Notes under the pieces: model-generated
The model's input: the letters and a program-made list of their open reading frames with translations, nothing else
Databases searched by the model: none
What the model was told of the DNA's origin: nothing
Part shown: one piece after another, positions 12,436-23,297 of the stretch
Numbering within the stretch: position 1 is the stretch's first letter
Layout: each line of letters starts with the position of its first letter
Made by a program: the position numbers and the translations under genes
NCBI GenBank assembly: GCA_902651635.1
Contig: CACRSC010000107.1
Location: 1-64,000 of the forward strand
DNA from: Mastigamoeba balamuthi
Lineage: Eukaryota > Evosea > Mastigamoebida > Mastigamoebidae
DNA length: 64,000 bases
Direction: 5' to 3'

Positions 12436-15306
12436 ATGATGGCCCGGGCTGTGCGCCTTGTGTGCCCCCGTGCTGACGGCACCCCCCTCACCATGGACGT
12501 GCCTCTCAGCAACACCTCTCTCGAAAGTGAGCACAACTGCACAGCCCCGTGCCACTGGCCCTCTGACCCCTGTGCCCCTCAGTCGACAACAACCAGCTGA
12601 CAGTGCTGCCCCCTGAGATCGGCAGACTCACTAACCTCACTCAGCTCAGGGGTGCAAACAGCAATCAACACATAGCACACTCACCAGCGCCTGACTCTCG
12701 TCACCTCTGCGCCACTGGCTCTCTGACTCCTGTGCCCTTCAGTCAACAGCAACGAGCTGAAGGCGCTGCCCCCAGAAATCGGAAGACTCACAAACCTCAC
12801 TCAGCTCTATGGTGCGAACAACAATCAACATACAGCACGAGCACCAATGCCACACACTCACAGCCCCTGTGCCACTGGCCTCTGACCCCTGTGCCCCTTA
12901 GTCATCTGCAACCCGCTGACGGCGTTGCCCCCGGAGATCGGCAGACTCACAAGCCTCACTGGGCTCTACGGTGCGAACAACAAACAACACACAGCACACA
13001 CACCAGTGCCTGGCTCTCACCATACATGTTCCACTGGTTTCTCGGACCCCTGTGCCCCTCAGTCGATGGCAACCAGCTGACGACGCTGCCCCCAGCGATC
13101 GGCAGACTCACAAACCTCACCTATCTCGACAGTGCGAACAACAAACAACACACAGCACACTCACCAGCGCCTCACACTGGCCCTCTGATTCGTGCTCAGT
13201 AAACTTCAACCAGCTGAGGGCGCTGCCCCCAGAGATCGGCTCACTCACAAACCTCACTGTACTCAACGGTGTGAGCAACAAGCAACACAGCACACACGCC
13301 AGCGCCAGACTCTCACCATACAGGTGCCACTGGCCCTTTGACCCCTGTGCCCCTCAGTCGACAACAACCAGCTAAGGGCGCTGCCCTCCGAGATCGGCAG
13401 ACTCGCATACCTCACTGATCTCAATGGTGCGAAACAACAATCAACACACAGCACACACACCAGCTCCTGACCCTCACCACCCCTTGCGCCGCTGTGCCCC
13501 TCAGTTGGCGATAACCAGCTGATGGCGCTGCCCGCAGAGATCGGCAGACTCACAAACCTCACTCAGCTCTACGGTGCGAACAACAATCAACACACAGCAC
13601 ACATACCAGTGCTTCACACTCACAACCCTTGTGCCATCTGACCCGTGTGCCCCTCAGTCGGCAACAACCAGCTAACGGCGCTGCCCCCTGAGATAGGCAG
13701 ACTCACAAACCTCACTCAGCTCAGGGGTGCGACCAACAGACAGCACACAAGTGCCTGACACTCGCCACCACCTCCTCGCAATGCATGTACAGCATCGGGC
13801 AATCCCATTGCGGATGTGCAGCAGCAGCAATTCGTCAGAGCGGGCACAATCGAGCCAGTGTGTGACGTAGATGGCCTTCTGGCACTGCTTGTTCGCACCT
13901 GCCCCCACTTCGCCCCCGTGTGATAGTCCGTGGGCTGACCGCTGCGCGTCACCCCCTGATGCTGTTGGCATGACCAGCGGGGACAGGCTGCTGCGCTGTG
14001 TCCAGATACGAAGGAAGGCAGCAGCAGGGGCCCGTTGACGGCGGAAGCAGCGTGCCTGGAAGCGTTTGAACGAGCAGCAGAGGCCAGCGAACAGGCAGCA
14101 AAGCGTGCAGCGCAGTGCACAGCTGAGCGCCAGGCAGCAGCAGAGCAGCACGCGCGCATGCGCGAGGCAGCAGAGGTCCCACGCAGGCGTGTGGCCCAGC
14201 TCGAGGCCGAGCTGGCAGGGCAGCGGGAGGTGCTCTCTGCAGCAGAGTGCAGTGAGCGGGAAGCAGCGGCAGCAGCAGCAGCGGCAGACATGGCAGAGTG
14301 TGAGGCATGCCGCACCGAACAGAAGCTGCAGGAGGAGCAGAAGCACGCAAAGGAGGCCCTGGACGCCGCGAGCCAGAAGGCGGGGCGGCTGCGTGCACTG
14401 CTGAAGGAGCGGCGCATTGAAGCACTGGACGTGGACGACGTGGTGGACGTGCTGCGCGAGGTGGGCCTTGGCAGGCACGCAGCGGACTTTCAGGAAAACG
14501 ATATCAAGGGGCGGTCGCTGGCGAGAATCAGCAAGGACAGTGCCCGCCTGCGCAAGCTGGGAGTTGCCTCAATGGCCGACTGTCAGCGCCTGCGCCACGC
14601 TCTGACGACAGTGGAGGCATGCGGGCAGCTGCGCCTGTCTCGCCCTGCTCTCGACACCATCGCCACTGGGCTGCGGGCGCGCAACGACAATGCTGGTGCT
14701 GATGCAGTGGCGGCACCATCATGGACACCCGAGGATGCGAGCGTGTGGCTGGAGCAAAGAGGTGCCCCAGCAGAGGTGATCGAGGTGCTGTGGCGTGCAG
14801 GGGTGACGGGCAGCCAGTTGATGCACCTGAGCGACGAGGACCTCGAGGAGCTGGGCGTCAGAGCAATGGGGCCCAGGGACGAGCTGGTGGAGCTGGCAGG
14901 GAAGCTGCGTGATGATCACTTCGCAGCACTGACCAAATACTTTGGTGACCCCGTGGCCGTACCCTCTGCCCAGCCCATATCTCCTGTGACTGGCAATGGA
15001 GCAGCAGGAGCACAAGCACACAGCCCTGCATTGCCTGCACTGCCCAACAAGGGTGAGGCAGGCGAAGCAGGCGAGGCTGTGCCTGCGTTGTTCCAGTGCC
15101 AGATCACGCTGCAGCTGATAGAAGACCCTGTGGTTGCGCCAGACGGGTGTGTGTACGAGGCTGCAGCCATCCTCAGATGGCTCGATGACCACGACGCGTC
15201 GCCCATGACAGGGTCTCCGATGGCCAGGGAGTCCCTGGTGTGGTGCAGGACTCTGCGCAGTGACATCCAGGCGTACCGCGAGAGGTCAGGCAGCAATTGC
15301 AGCTGA
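12436..15306 (+). CDS. LRR-coiled coil-SAM-SAM-U-box protein, probable E3 ubiquitin ligase
   Basis: The C-terminal U-box (about residues 576-645, LFQCQITLQLIEDPVVAPDG) should recruit an E2; the LRRs and SAM domains would choose substrates or form oligomers. Ten exons close in phase: 12436-12526; eight 69-bp exons at 12583, 12743, 12902, 13063, 13200, 13358, 13505 and 13658; then 14006-15306. The product is 647 residues. Each short exon encodes one 23-residue LRR (for example NNQLTALPPEIGRLTNLTQL). An Ala/Glu-rich coiled coil spans about 224-350. SAM1 lies at about 351-419 (VDDVVDVLREVGLGRHAADF) and SAM2 at about 452-518 (TPEDASVWLEQRG). The ATG at 12436 sits in a GCCACC context. The LRR introns resemble one another, so exon and intron were amplified together. 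An additional upstream exon cannot be excluded. Confidence 0.85.
12583..13726 (+). repeat. Tandem exon+intron repeat array, eight units of about 137-161 bp
   Basis: Units start at 12583, 12743, 12902, 13063, 13200, 13358, 13505 and 13658. Each has a 69-bp LRR exon with identical phase 1 borders, followed by an intron that typically begins GTGCGAACAACAA and ends CCCCTCAG. Both parts are homologous between units, so unequal crossing-over could change LRR number without disturbing the frame. Confidence 0.9.
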
Positions 15307-15755
15307 GCAGCACAGGTGTGGGTCTTATGGGCGGGCGCATGAAGAATCTGTGGCAGCCGTGAGGAGCTGGAGCTGGGGGGGGACCAGTTACCAATCACCA
15401 AGCATGCCTTCAGTCCCGAATGGTATCAGTGTTCCTGGTCTGCAACTCACAGCTTGTGTTGGACCAAAGCCCTCTTGAAGGTCCTCCAAGTGCTCGGCCA
15501 GCTTTCACCTCAGCAGTCACAGACGAACTGGTTCAAGTGTGCCGAAACGGCTGCCTCTGATATCTTTCGGTCATACATAACATAGGCAGGGAAGTCATCC
15601 TGGGCCTGGACACGAGTGGCACGGATACAAGGACGACAGACTAATCGAACACCATTTGCATTTCTCTCCTGTGCCCACACAGAGCCTGGGCTCCTAACCC
15701 TTCTCACTCTACGAATGGAACATCACGAGGTTGAACCATCCCTTCACGGCAACCC
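15307..15755 (+). other. Intergenic, with duplicated 3' flank of the decarboxylase
   Basis: No gene is seen. From about 15635 to 15755 the sequence matches 6635-6754 downstream of decarboxylase copy 1, including the shared core GTGCCCACACAGAGCCTGGG. This marks the outer border of the duplicated block. Confidence 0.6.
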
Positions 15756-17430
15756 CTACTGGCCGAGCACATGCCTCGCAGCTGCGATGATCTCGGAGGC
15801 CAGGAGCTCCACGTGCTCCGCGTGCGTGCGGAAGTTGACGATGGCCGCCCGCCCCAGACGCATCCCGCGCACCGTGGCCGCCGAGATGTTGACCCTCCCG
15901 CCCTCGAGGATGCGCAGGACCATGGCCTGCGTGGCGTCGTTGGCCTCGTCGGCGGTGGCGCCCTCGGGGAGCGTCGGGCGGAAGGTGACGATGGAGAGGC
16001 TGCGGGTGACGACCTGGGCGACGCCCGAGGCGTCGAGGCGCTTGGCCAGGGCGTCGGCCAGGTCGAGCTTCTCGTCGAGGCAGGCCCTGAAGGCGGCGAC
16101 GCCGCGGTGGGCGAGGGGCAGCCAGACGTTGCCTGCGCGGAAGGGCCTGGTGAGCTCGGGCGAGACGTCGCAGAAGCTGGTCTGCTCGCGGGCGGCCAGG
16201 CCGCCGTCGAGGTACGCCTTGCCCGTGCCGGCTGCGGTGCCCGGGTGGGCGCAGAACGCGGCGCGGAGGTCGGACTGGCGGCGGACGACGAGGGCCGAGG
16301 TGGCGCAGGGCAGGAAGAGGCCCTTGTGGAAGTCCATCGACACAGAGTCGGCCAGCGCGATGCCCGCCATGGCCGACCTCCCGCGCCCCGTCAGGGCGTA
16401 GAAGCCGCCGTACGCCGCGTCCACGTGCATCCACAGGCCCAGCTCCGCCGCCGCCCTGGCCACTGCCCCCAGGTCGTCCACGGTGCCAGTCGCCGTGGTC
16501 CCCGCCGTCGCCACCACCATGAACGGCGTCAGCCCGTTGTTGCGGTCCCTCTCCACCTCCGCCCGCAGCGCCTCCACGTCCAGCCGCAGGTCCAGCGGCC
16601 CCCCGATAACACCGGGGGCCCGCGGGACGGTCCTGACGTTGCAGAGAGGGATGCCGGCGACGCCCGCGCCCTTGGCAGCGCTGAAGTGTGTCTGGTCGCC
16701 TACGTAGACCACCGCGCGCTCGAGGCCCCGGCTCTCAGGGAACGCGCGACAGCGGGCTGCCACGACGGCGCAGAGCGTGGCCTCGCTGCCGCATGACGTC
16801 AGGAAGCCACCTGAGGCCGCCGGGTCGTATCCGACGACGTCGCCGCAGCACCAGCGGACCACCGCGGCCTCCATCTCCGTTGCTACAGGGCCCAGCCACC
16901 ACACGCCCGCGCGTTGATCATCTGGGCCGCGGCGCCTCCGATGGCGGCCTCTGGCAGTCCCCCGCCGTGGAAGTGGGAGAACGTGCCTGACCGACAGAAC
17001 GACATTTGTCGGTACCGAATGAAATTTACTAAGTGAATTGCGCCCTGTGCGGCAAATAACTCGGCGAGGGAGTCGAGAGAGACAAAAACGGGATGGGAGA
17101 CGCACAGGGGTGCGGGGTGAAGGGCCCATGCTCGCGGGCACTCAGCAGGACGCCGAGGACGTCGTCGAGGGGGCGGCCCTGCTCGGAGCCGACGACTGCC
17201 CCGGGCTTGCGGAGCTCGAGAGCGCGGGCGACAGCGGACCTGTACGCAGCGCCCCCGTCGATCTCGGGGTGGGCGACGAGCGTGCACGGGGCCGCCGACG
17301 GCGAGCACGAGGCGTCGAGGGCGGTGGCCACGCGGGAGAGCACGGCTGTGGCGAGGCCCAGCAGCTCCGAGGGCTCCTGGTCGAGCGGGTGGCAGCGGGG
17401 CTGTGCGGGGTCGTTGTGGTTGTCCTGCAT
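15756..17430 (-). pseudogene. Group II PLP decarboxylase copy 2 (frameshifted)
   Basis: This is a second copy of the 6755-8432 gene, same strand, about 9 kb away. Exon 1 (17430-17142) and the intron borders (17141-16987) correspond exactly. Exon 2 (16986-15756) is 1231 bp against 1235 bp in copy 1. The difference is a 4-bp loss at about 16912-16920, just after the QM near the start of exon 2, which shifts the frame. Beyond it the protein matches copy 1 almost residue for residue, including the PLP lysine motif SVSMDFHKG and the end HVLGQ. Exons appear about 97-99% identical at DNA level while the introns diverge strongly. A sequencing or assembly error at the deletion is the main alternative. 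Confidence 0.8.
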
Positions 17431-18463
17431 CTGCAACGCTCAGTCTCGAGTTGGAGAGTTCTCTACTTGTGACTCTCCGTGGGGGTTCCCCCCGGCGATC
17501 TGCCTTCTTGGGACGCGATCCCAGGCATTGCAGTGCCACGTCAGGTGCCTGCTCGTGGGTGCACGTGCCTGCTGCTGCTGCTCCGGCGGTGCGTTCATCC
17601 ATCTGCACTTCCACACACCGACGTGCGGACCGCTCGGCAGAAGGATGCGTCCATCCTGCAAGCCCCACCGAGGGGCACTGCCAGGGGGGCTGCCAGAGAG
17701 ACAGCAGACAGGACACGCCATCCCAGGGAGGGCAGGAGGAGCCCCACCGGAAATCCGAGGGCGGGCGTTGTCTGCAATGCGAACCGCGATGCTCAGTCGG
17801 CCGCGGTGCCCCCAGACATGCGGAGGGAAGAGCGATTGCGAGGGTCCAGCGGGCGAGCCCCAGAAGCGAATTCAATCTCTCAATTCGCCCCGAGGCGTTC
17901 GGGTTCGTGGGGCGATCGCATATTACTCAAAATGGAGGGCGAGCAAGATGACAGATGGCCGCTGCCCGGACAGACCAAGAGGACGATGGCCAAGCAGTCA
18001 TACCGGGATTGCAACACGGTGTTGCCAGATGTAGCACACGCAGGGCGCAGTGCAGAGAGGGGAGGCGATGCAGCAGAGGCCAGGCATCATCCAGACACCC
18101 ACACGGCCACACCCCCACACCAGTTGGGGCCCCGCACTGCTGCCCGGAATACCGCCCGGACCGGAGGAGCAACCCCTCCAACACGTGCACTTGCCACAGC
18201 AGCCTGAGCCCCTCAGAGCGGCCGCCAGCAAACGGGGGTGGCTGGGGGCACACTTCCAACGGCCACACGAGGCAGACCACGTGCTTGCCACGCCTCCGCC
18301 CCCAGAGTCATTTGACCCCGGAGGCGGATCAGCTGATCCTGCAGACACGTCAGCGCGTGACCACGATTTCTCCACAACGCAACGCACGAGCCAAGCAGCA
18401 GGGCAGCTCAGCAGGAGCAAAAAGCGAAGAAGTCGCCAGACAAGGGCAGAAAAAAACAAACAA
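17431..18463 (+). other. Intergenic, decarboxylase copy 2 to TyrRS (divergent promoters)
   Basis: No gene is supported. Both flanking genes start here and point away from each other. The 17440-17540 part has patchy similarity to the promoter side of copy 1. An A-rich stretch (AAAAAAACAAACAA) immediately precedes the TyrRS start codon. Confidence 0.45.
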
Positions 18464-21263
18464 ATGGCTGAGAGCGCAACCGACAGCCCCGCAGCAGCAG
18501 CGGCAGCGGCAGCAGCGGCAGGGCCGGCAGGGATGGCCGCGGGGGTGGCGATGGACGCGGCGACGGCGGAGCGGCACGCGCTGATCACGCGGAACCTGCA
18601 GGAGGTGCTGGGGGACGAGGAGCTGCGGGGCGTGCTGGCCCAGCGGCCCCTCCGCGTCTACTGGGGCACTGCGCCCACGGGCAGGCCCCACATCGGCTAC
18701 TTCGTCCCCATGTGCAAGATCGCCGACCTCCTCTCCGCCGGCTGCGAGGTGCGGGGGGCCCGCGCGCCCGCGGGGGGGCTGTGAGGGGTGGAGGGGGGAG
18801 AGGGGGAGAGGCCCAGCGGGAGGAGAGCAGCACCGGAAGAAGCGCAGCAGCGGTATCTCCCGATCGGGCGAAAACGCTGGGGCACACGTCATAATCCACT
18901 GTTGATCCACAGCTGACACAGGGCTGTCCTGGACGCCCCCGGCGTTGGCACATCCGCCCTCTCCCTCCCCTGTGCCGGGCGCGTCTCGGCGCTCGGGGCG
19001 CGGGCGGGTGGTCGTTGGGATCGGCGCTCGCCGACGTACTCGTGGCGTCGCAATTCAATAATTGACTGAAAAAGCGATCATCACCGCTTCTTGGGTTGAT
19101 GCGGCGCAAGGGATTCCCCTCAGCTGCAGTGAGCAGTGATGCCACTAGTCTTATGCAACGGGTTTCGGTTTTGCTTTGAATGGAGATGCCATACCACAGC
19201 AGTTGATTGACTGCAAGGGAGCTCTGCTTCAGTCCCGCTGCCGCGAGCTAAACACTGGTGCTGTGCGCAGGTGACGATCCTGTTCGCGGACCTGCACGCG
19301 TACCTGGACAACATGAAGGCGCCGTGGGAGCTGCTGGGGCTGCGGACGGCCTACTACGAGGCGCTGATCAAGGCGATGCTCACGTCGATCGGCGTGCCCC
19401 TCGACAAGCTCAAGTTCGTGCGCGGCACCGACTACCAGCTCTCCAAGAACTTCACCCTCGACGTCTACCGCTTCAGCTCCAAGGTCACCGAGCACGACGC
19501 CAAGAAGGCCGGTGCAGAGGTCGTCAAGCAGGTGCGGGCCCCCGAGCTCTCCGCTGCGCGTTATTCAATAGCCTTTTCTTTCAAGTCCTTTCTATCAACC
19601 CAGCTGTGACCTTTTCTGTTCACGGACTGTCCTTTCAATTCAATTTGTAATGCACTTATCCCCCTTGTTCATTCAATTCATCTAGCAATCGATACTTTCT
19701 TTCTGATGACTCTCAAATTGGATCGGATATTCAATTCAAGTCGTATTAACCGATGTGCCAAAACAGGTGGAGCACCCGCTGCTGAGCGGTCTGCTGTACC
19801 CGTGCCTGCAGGCCCTCGACGAGCAGTACCTCGGGGTCGACGCGCAGTTTGGCGGCGCGGACCAGCGCAAGATCTTCACCTTCGCCGAGAAGTACCTCCC
19901 CGTCCTCGGCTACCAGAGGCGCATCCACCTCATGAATCCTATGGTCCCCGGCCTGGTGGGCCCTAAGGTACCCATCCCGCCCATCCGAACCAGTCACCAG
20001 AAGTTCTCCTTGACCCCGGTGGGGGGTTCTCGCCGTAGTATAGACAATCGATAAGAACGAGACTAACAATTCAATTGGCGGACAGATGAGCTCGTCGGAC
20101 CCCGACTCAAAGGTCGACCTGCTGGACGACCCCGTGGCGGTGAAGCGGAAGGTGAGCAAGGCGTTCTGCGAGGAGGGCAACGTGGCCGAGAACGGCCTGC
20201 TGGCGTTTGCCAAGATGGTGATGTTCCCCATGTGGAAGGGCGCCCCCTTCGTGGTCAACAGGCCCGACAAGTACGGCGGTCCCCTCAGCTTCGCCACGTA
20301 CGCCGAGCTCGAGGCAGCCTTTGCGGAGAAGAAGCTGTTCCCGGGCGACCTCAAGATCGGCATCACCGACGCGCTGAACAAGATCCTGGAGCCCATCCGG
20401 GCCGCGTTTTCCTCTGAGGAGATGCAGAAGCTCAGCAGGGACGCCTACCCCGAGGCCCCCGCAGCCGCAACTCCTGCAGATGACGCCAAGAAGGCCGCGC
20501 TCGAGAAGAAGAAGGAGAAGCAGGCAGCAGCCGCAGCAGCAAAGGCCGCAGCCTCAAGGGTTCGTCCCAACCTTTTTTTTCACTACACAATCAATCGATT
20601 GTGGTGATCTACTTTGTTTCATTTGTCCTCCCGGTTTCATATTTTGACTGAGCCTCACTCTCTGATTTGCTTTTATTTCCAATTGAAACCCTTTCCATGG
20701 TTTTGTGTCCCTTCGTGCCGTGCTTGTGTCGCTATTCTGTATGTCCGAGCATCAACTGATTGTTCCCTCAGCCTGTGGACTTCAGCCGCACCAACATCGT
20801 CGTGGGCGAGATCGTTGAGGTGGAAAGGCACCCGGGGGCGGACAAGCTGTACGTGGAGAAGGTCAACCTCGGGGACCGCACGATCCAGGTGGTCAGCGGG
20901 CTGGCGGGCCTCATCCCCATGGACGAGATGCGCGGCAAGCGGGCGCTGTTCATCACGAACATCAAGCCTTCGAAGATGCGCGGGGTCGAGTCGCAGGGCA
21001 TGGTGCTGGCGGCCAACAACGCGGCCGACACCGTCGTGGAGCTGGTGCTGCCCGACCAGACGACGCCCGTGGGCGAGCGCGTGGCCGTGGCGGGCTTCGA
21101 GGGCGAGCCCGACCGCGTGATGGACGGCAAGAAGGTGTGGGACGTCATCCAGCCCGAGTTCACGACGTCGGCGGAGCTGGCGGCCACGTGGAGGGGCGTG
21201 CCCCTGACCACGAGCAAGGGCCAGTGCAAGGTCCGCTCTCTCGTCAACGCCATCGTCAGGTGA
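18464..21263 (+). CDS. YARS1: Tyrosyl-tRNA synthetase, cytosolic, with C-terminal EMAPII-like domain
   Basis: It charges tRNA-Tyr with tyrosine. Five exons, all phase 0: 18464-18748, 19271-19531, 19767-19967, 20086-20559 and 20772-21263, giving 570 residues against about 528 in human. The class I signature is [13 protein letters not shown] near residue 70. The KMSSS loop is split by intron 3: K ends exon 3 and MSSS starts exon 4. The catalytic core follows the eukaryotic/archaeal type ([45 protein letters not shown]). An Ala/Lys-rich linker joins it to a tRNA-binding EMAPII/Arc1p-like domain from about 408 ([34 protein letters not shown]). The extra length is an Ala-rich N-terminus. This fusion is best known in animals. 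Confidence 0.96.
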
Positions 21264-23297
21264 GGTCCCCTCGAGGGGCGTGTGGGCCAGCCAGCCAGGG
21301 CGGGCGCCGACAGCCGCCACGGTCGCCAACGACAGGGCTCCTGCTTTGTCATTAGTCCCGCGCAACCCGTCGGCTGCCGGCTGGGCGTATGAACCTGACC
21401 ACGGCTGGAGCACATACACGAGAAGAACCAACAAAAACACCACAACGATGGGCTGTGAAAACTGTCTCTGTTGTTGGTTCCAAGGCAAAAACCCGACCGA
21501 CAGACACACGGTTCAGCTACGCAGCACGCCCTTGGCGCCCTTCTGCACCGACGCCCTCAGCGCACCTCATCTCTCGACGCTCTCTACGCCGAACCTGGAA
21601 CAGAGCTAACCAAGAGAGGTGAGCCAGGGGATCCCACTGCCTCGAGGACTTCTATCTGCACGCCGCCCCCAACAGGCGCCATCGGCTAGACATCGACTCG
21701 TAAGGCCCCCAGCAGGAGGCCTCTCCTCTTAAGTGGGTGCCCATCCCAGGGTGACAGCCCCACCGCTCCTGCGGCAGAGCCGAGCCCACAGAGGGTGGTT
21801 GCCCCAGCTGCCCTCCCCCAAGCCACGCAGAGGGGCCCAGGGACTCACAGCCGGGGGGCACAGCCCCGAGGGAGAAGCTCGCCATACAGCACCGGACAGG
21901 CAGTCCATTGGCATCGGGGTCCCGCAACACCGCCCGATGGGCAGCGTACGGATACCGGACTGCCGCCGGGCCTGACCGCGTGAGGCCAGGCAGCTGTCGC
22001 GCGTGAACTCCGCCTGCTCTGAGGGTTCGGCACTGCGGCTCCCCCCCGGCCGAGAAACCCTTAAGAGGCCGGGGGCTTGCCACAGGCCTCGCCCCGCACA
22101 GGAGGACAACCGCCAACCGCACAGAGTCCGGCGCTGGGGCGCCCCCCGGCTGAGAACCCACCAGAGGGCCGGGGGTTGCCACAGGCCTCGCTCCACGCGG
22201 CAGCGGCGCCCGCGCTCCGCCCCCACGCAGTGCGCCAACACGCAGCGCAACAGAGGCCCAGAGGGGCATGTGCGTAGGGGAAGAGGCAAACCTCTGGTTC
22301 GGCAGAGAACCCCCCAGCCCAGTGCTTGCGCACCTCTCCTGTGCGGGCGTAGACGATGGTTGCGTACGACTCGCACACCACGGAGCCCCTCGCCCGCGAG
22401 CACAGAGGTAGCGCACGACCACGTTCCCTGCGAGCAGGAGAGCTGTCTGTGCCAAGCGACTCGAATGAAAATTGAATCTATCTGATATCGAATGTAATTG
22501 AATTGAATTGAATTTAAAAATCGTCGCAATTCGGATTGAATCGAGAAAATTTACTCATTTTGCCCGATGTGCACGATCGCAATCGAAACGTCACAGCGCC
22601 CGTGAGTGCCCGGTGGAAGGGAAGCGGTTGCGGCAGGGGCCCCTTCCGAGGGGGCGCAGAGGTTGGGCGGGCAGAGAGGGAGCATGGGTGGGGTGCGCGC
22701 ACGCGCGAATTGATCTTCAATTGAAGCACGAAATTCAATTTCCGCGGAAAAGTCCGCGCGGAGGGCAGAGGGGCGGGGCGCTCGCACCCGACGTTCGACG
22801 CTCAGTCACGCCGCGCGGCCCTTGAGGGGCGACGTTAAGTCCAGGGACCAGTTGCGCGGCACGGTCGGCGGTGTTGTGGCGACGCACAGGGCGCTCTGGT
22901 AGGCACTCTGCGGAATGTCTGCCTCGTCTGCACTCTCGCCGTTGAAAAAAATACTCGCGCGCAGCCAAAGACGTCATCGCGGACGTCATCAAGATGATCT
23001 TCGGGATTATCGGGGACGGCCAGCTGACGTCCTGCGCTCCTGCCAGCCCCTCTGCTGCCCTCTCACAGCGCACAGTTTTGCAAGAGACACCCCCAGCCTG
23101 CACAGCCCGCACGAGGGCTCCAGGGCGAGGCATGCTCGTGGAGGGCCCTGTTGGTGGTCACGACAGGTGAAATGTAAAAAGATCAACACTGAGTGAGGGA
23201 GTAATGTTCAACTCCCTCCTTCACCATGGGTTTGTGTGCTCCTTACTCGTGCCTGCCCCGGTATTCGTTGTACACCGAGCCCGGGCTGCAGGAAGTT
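21264..23297 (+). repeat. Long non-coding stretch with GC-rich hairpin repeats
   Basis: No protein gene is supported. From about 21840 to 22330 there are repeated units with CCCCCGGC(C/T)GAGAA... facing ...GGCCGGGGG, clearest at 22043-22075 and 22142-22175. Each of these is followed by TTGCCACAGGCCTCGC. Related pieces lie near 21850 and 22290. Each forms a strong stem. An AT-rich patch of AATTGAATTGAATT follows at about 22490-22560. A structured non-coding RNA is possible but unproven. Confidence 0.45.

Noticed and set aside
12603-13202. Continuous 199-residue frame across the LRR array
   Set aside because: It reads through introns; the phase-1 69-bp exons with AG/GT borders explain the sequence far better.
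22490-22560. AT-rich AATTGAATTGAATT patch as an origin or promoter
   Set aside because: Only simple sequence is visible, with no gene start or element border nearby to give it meaning.
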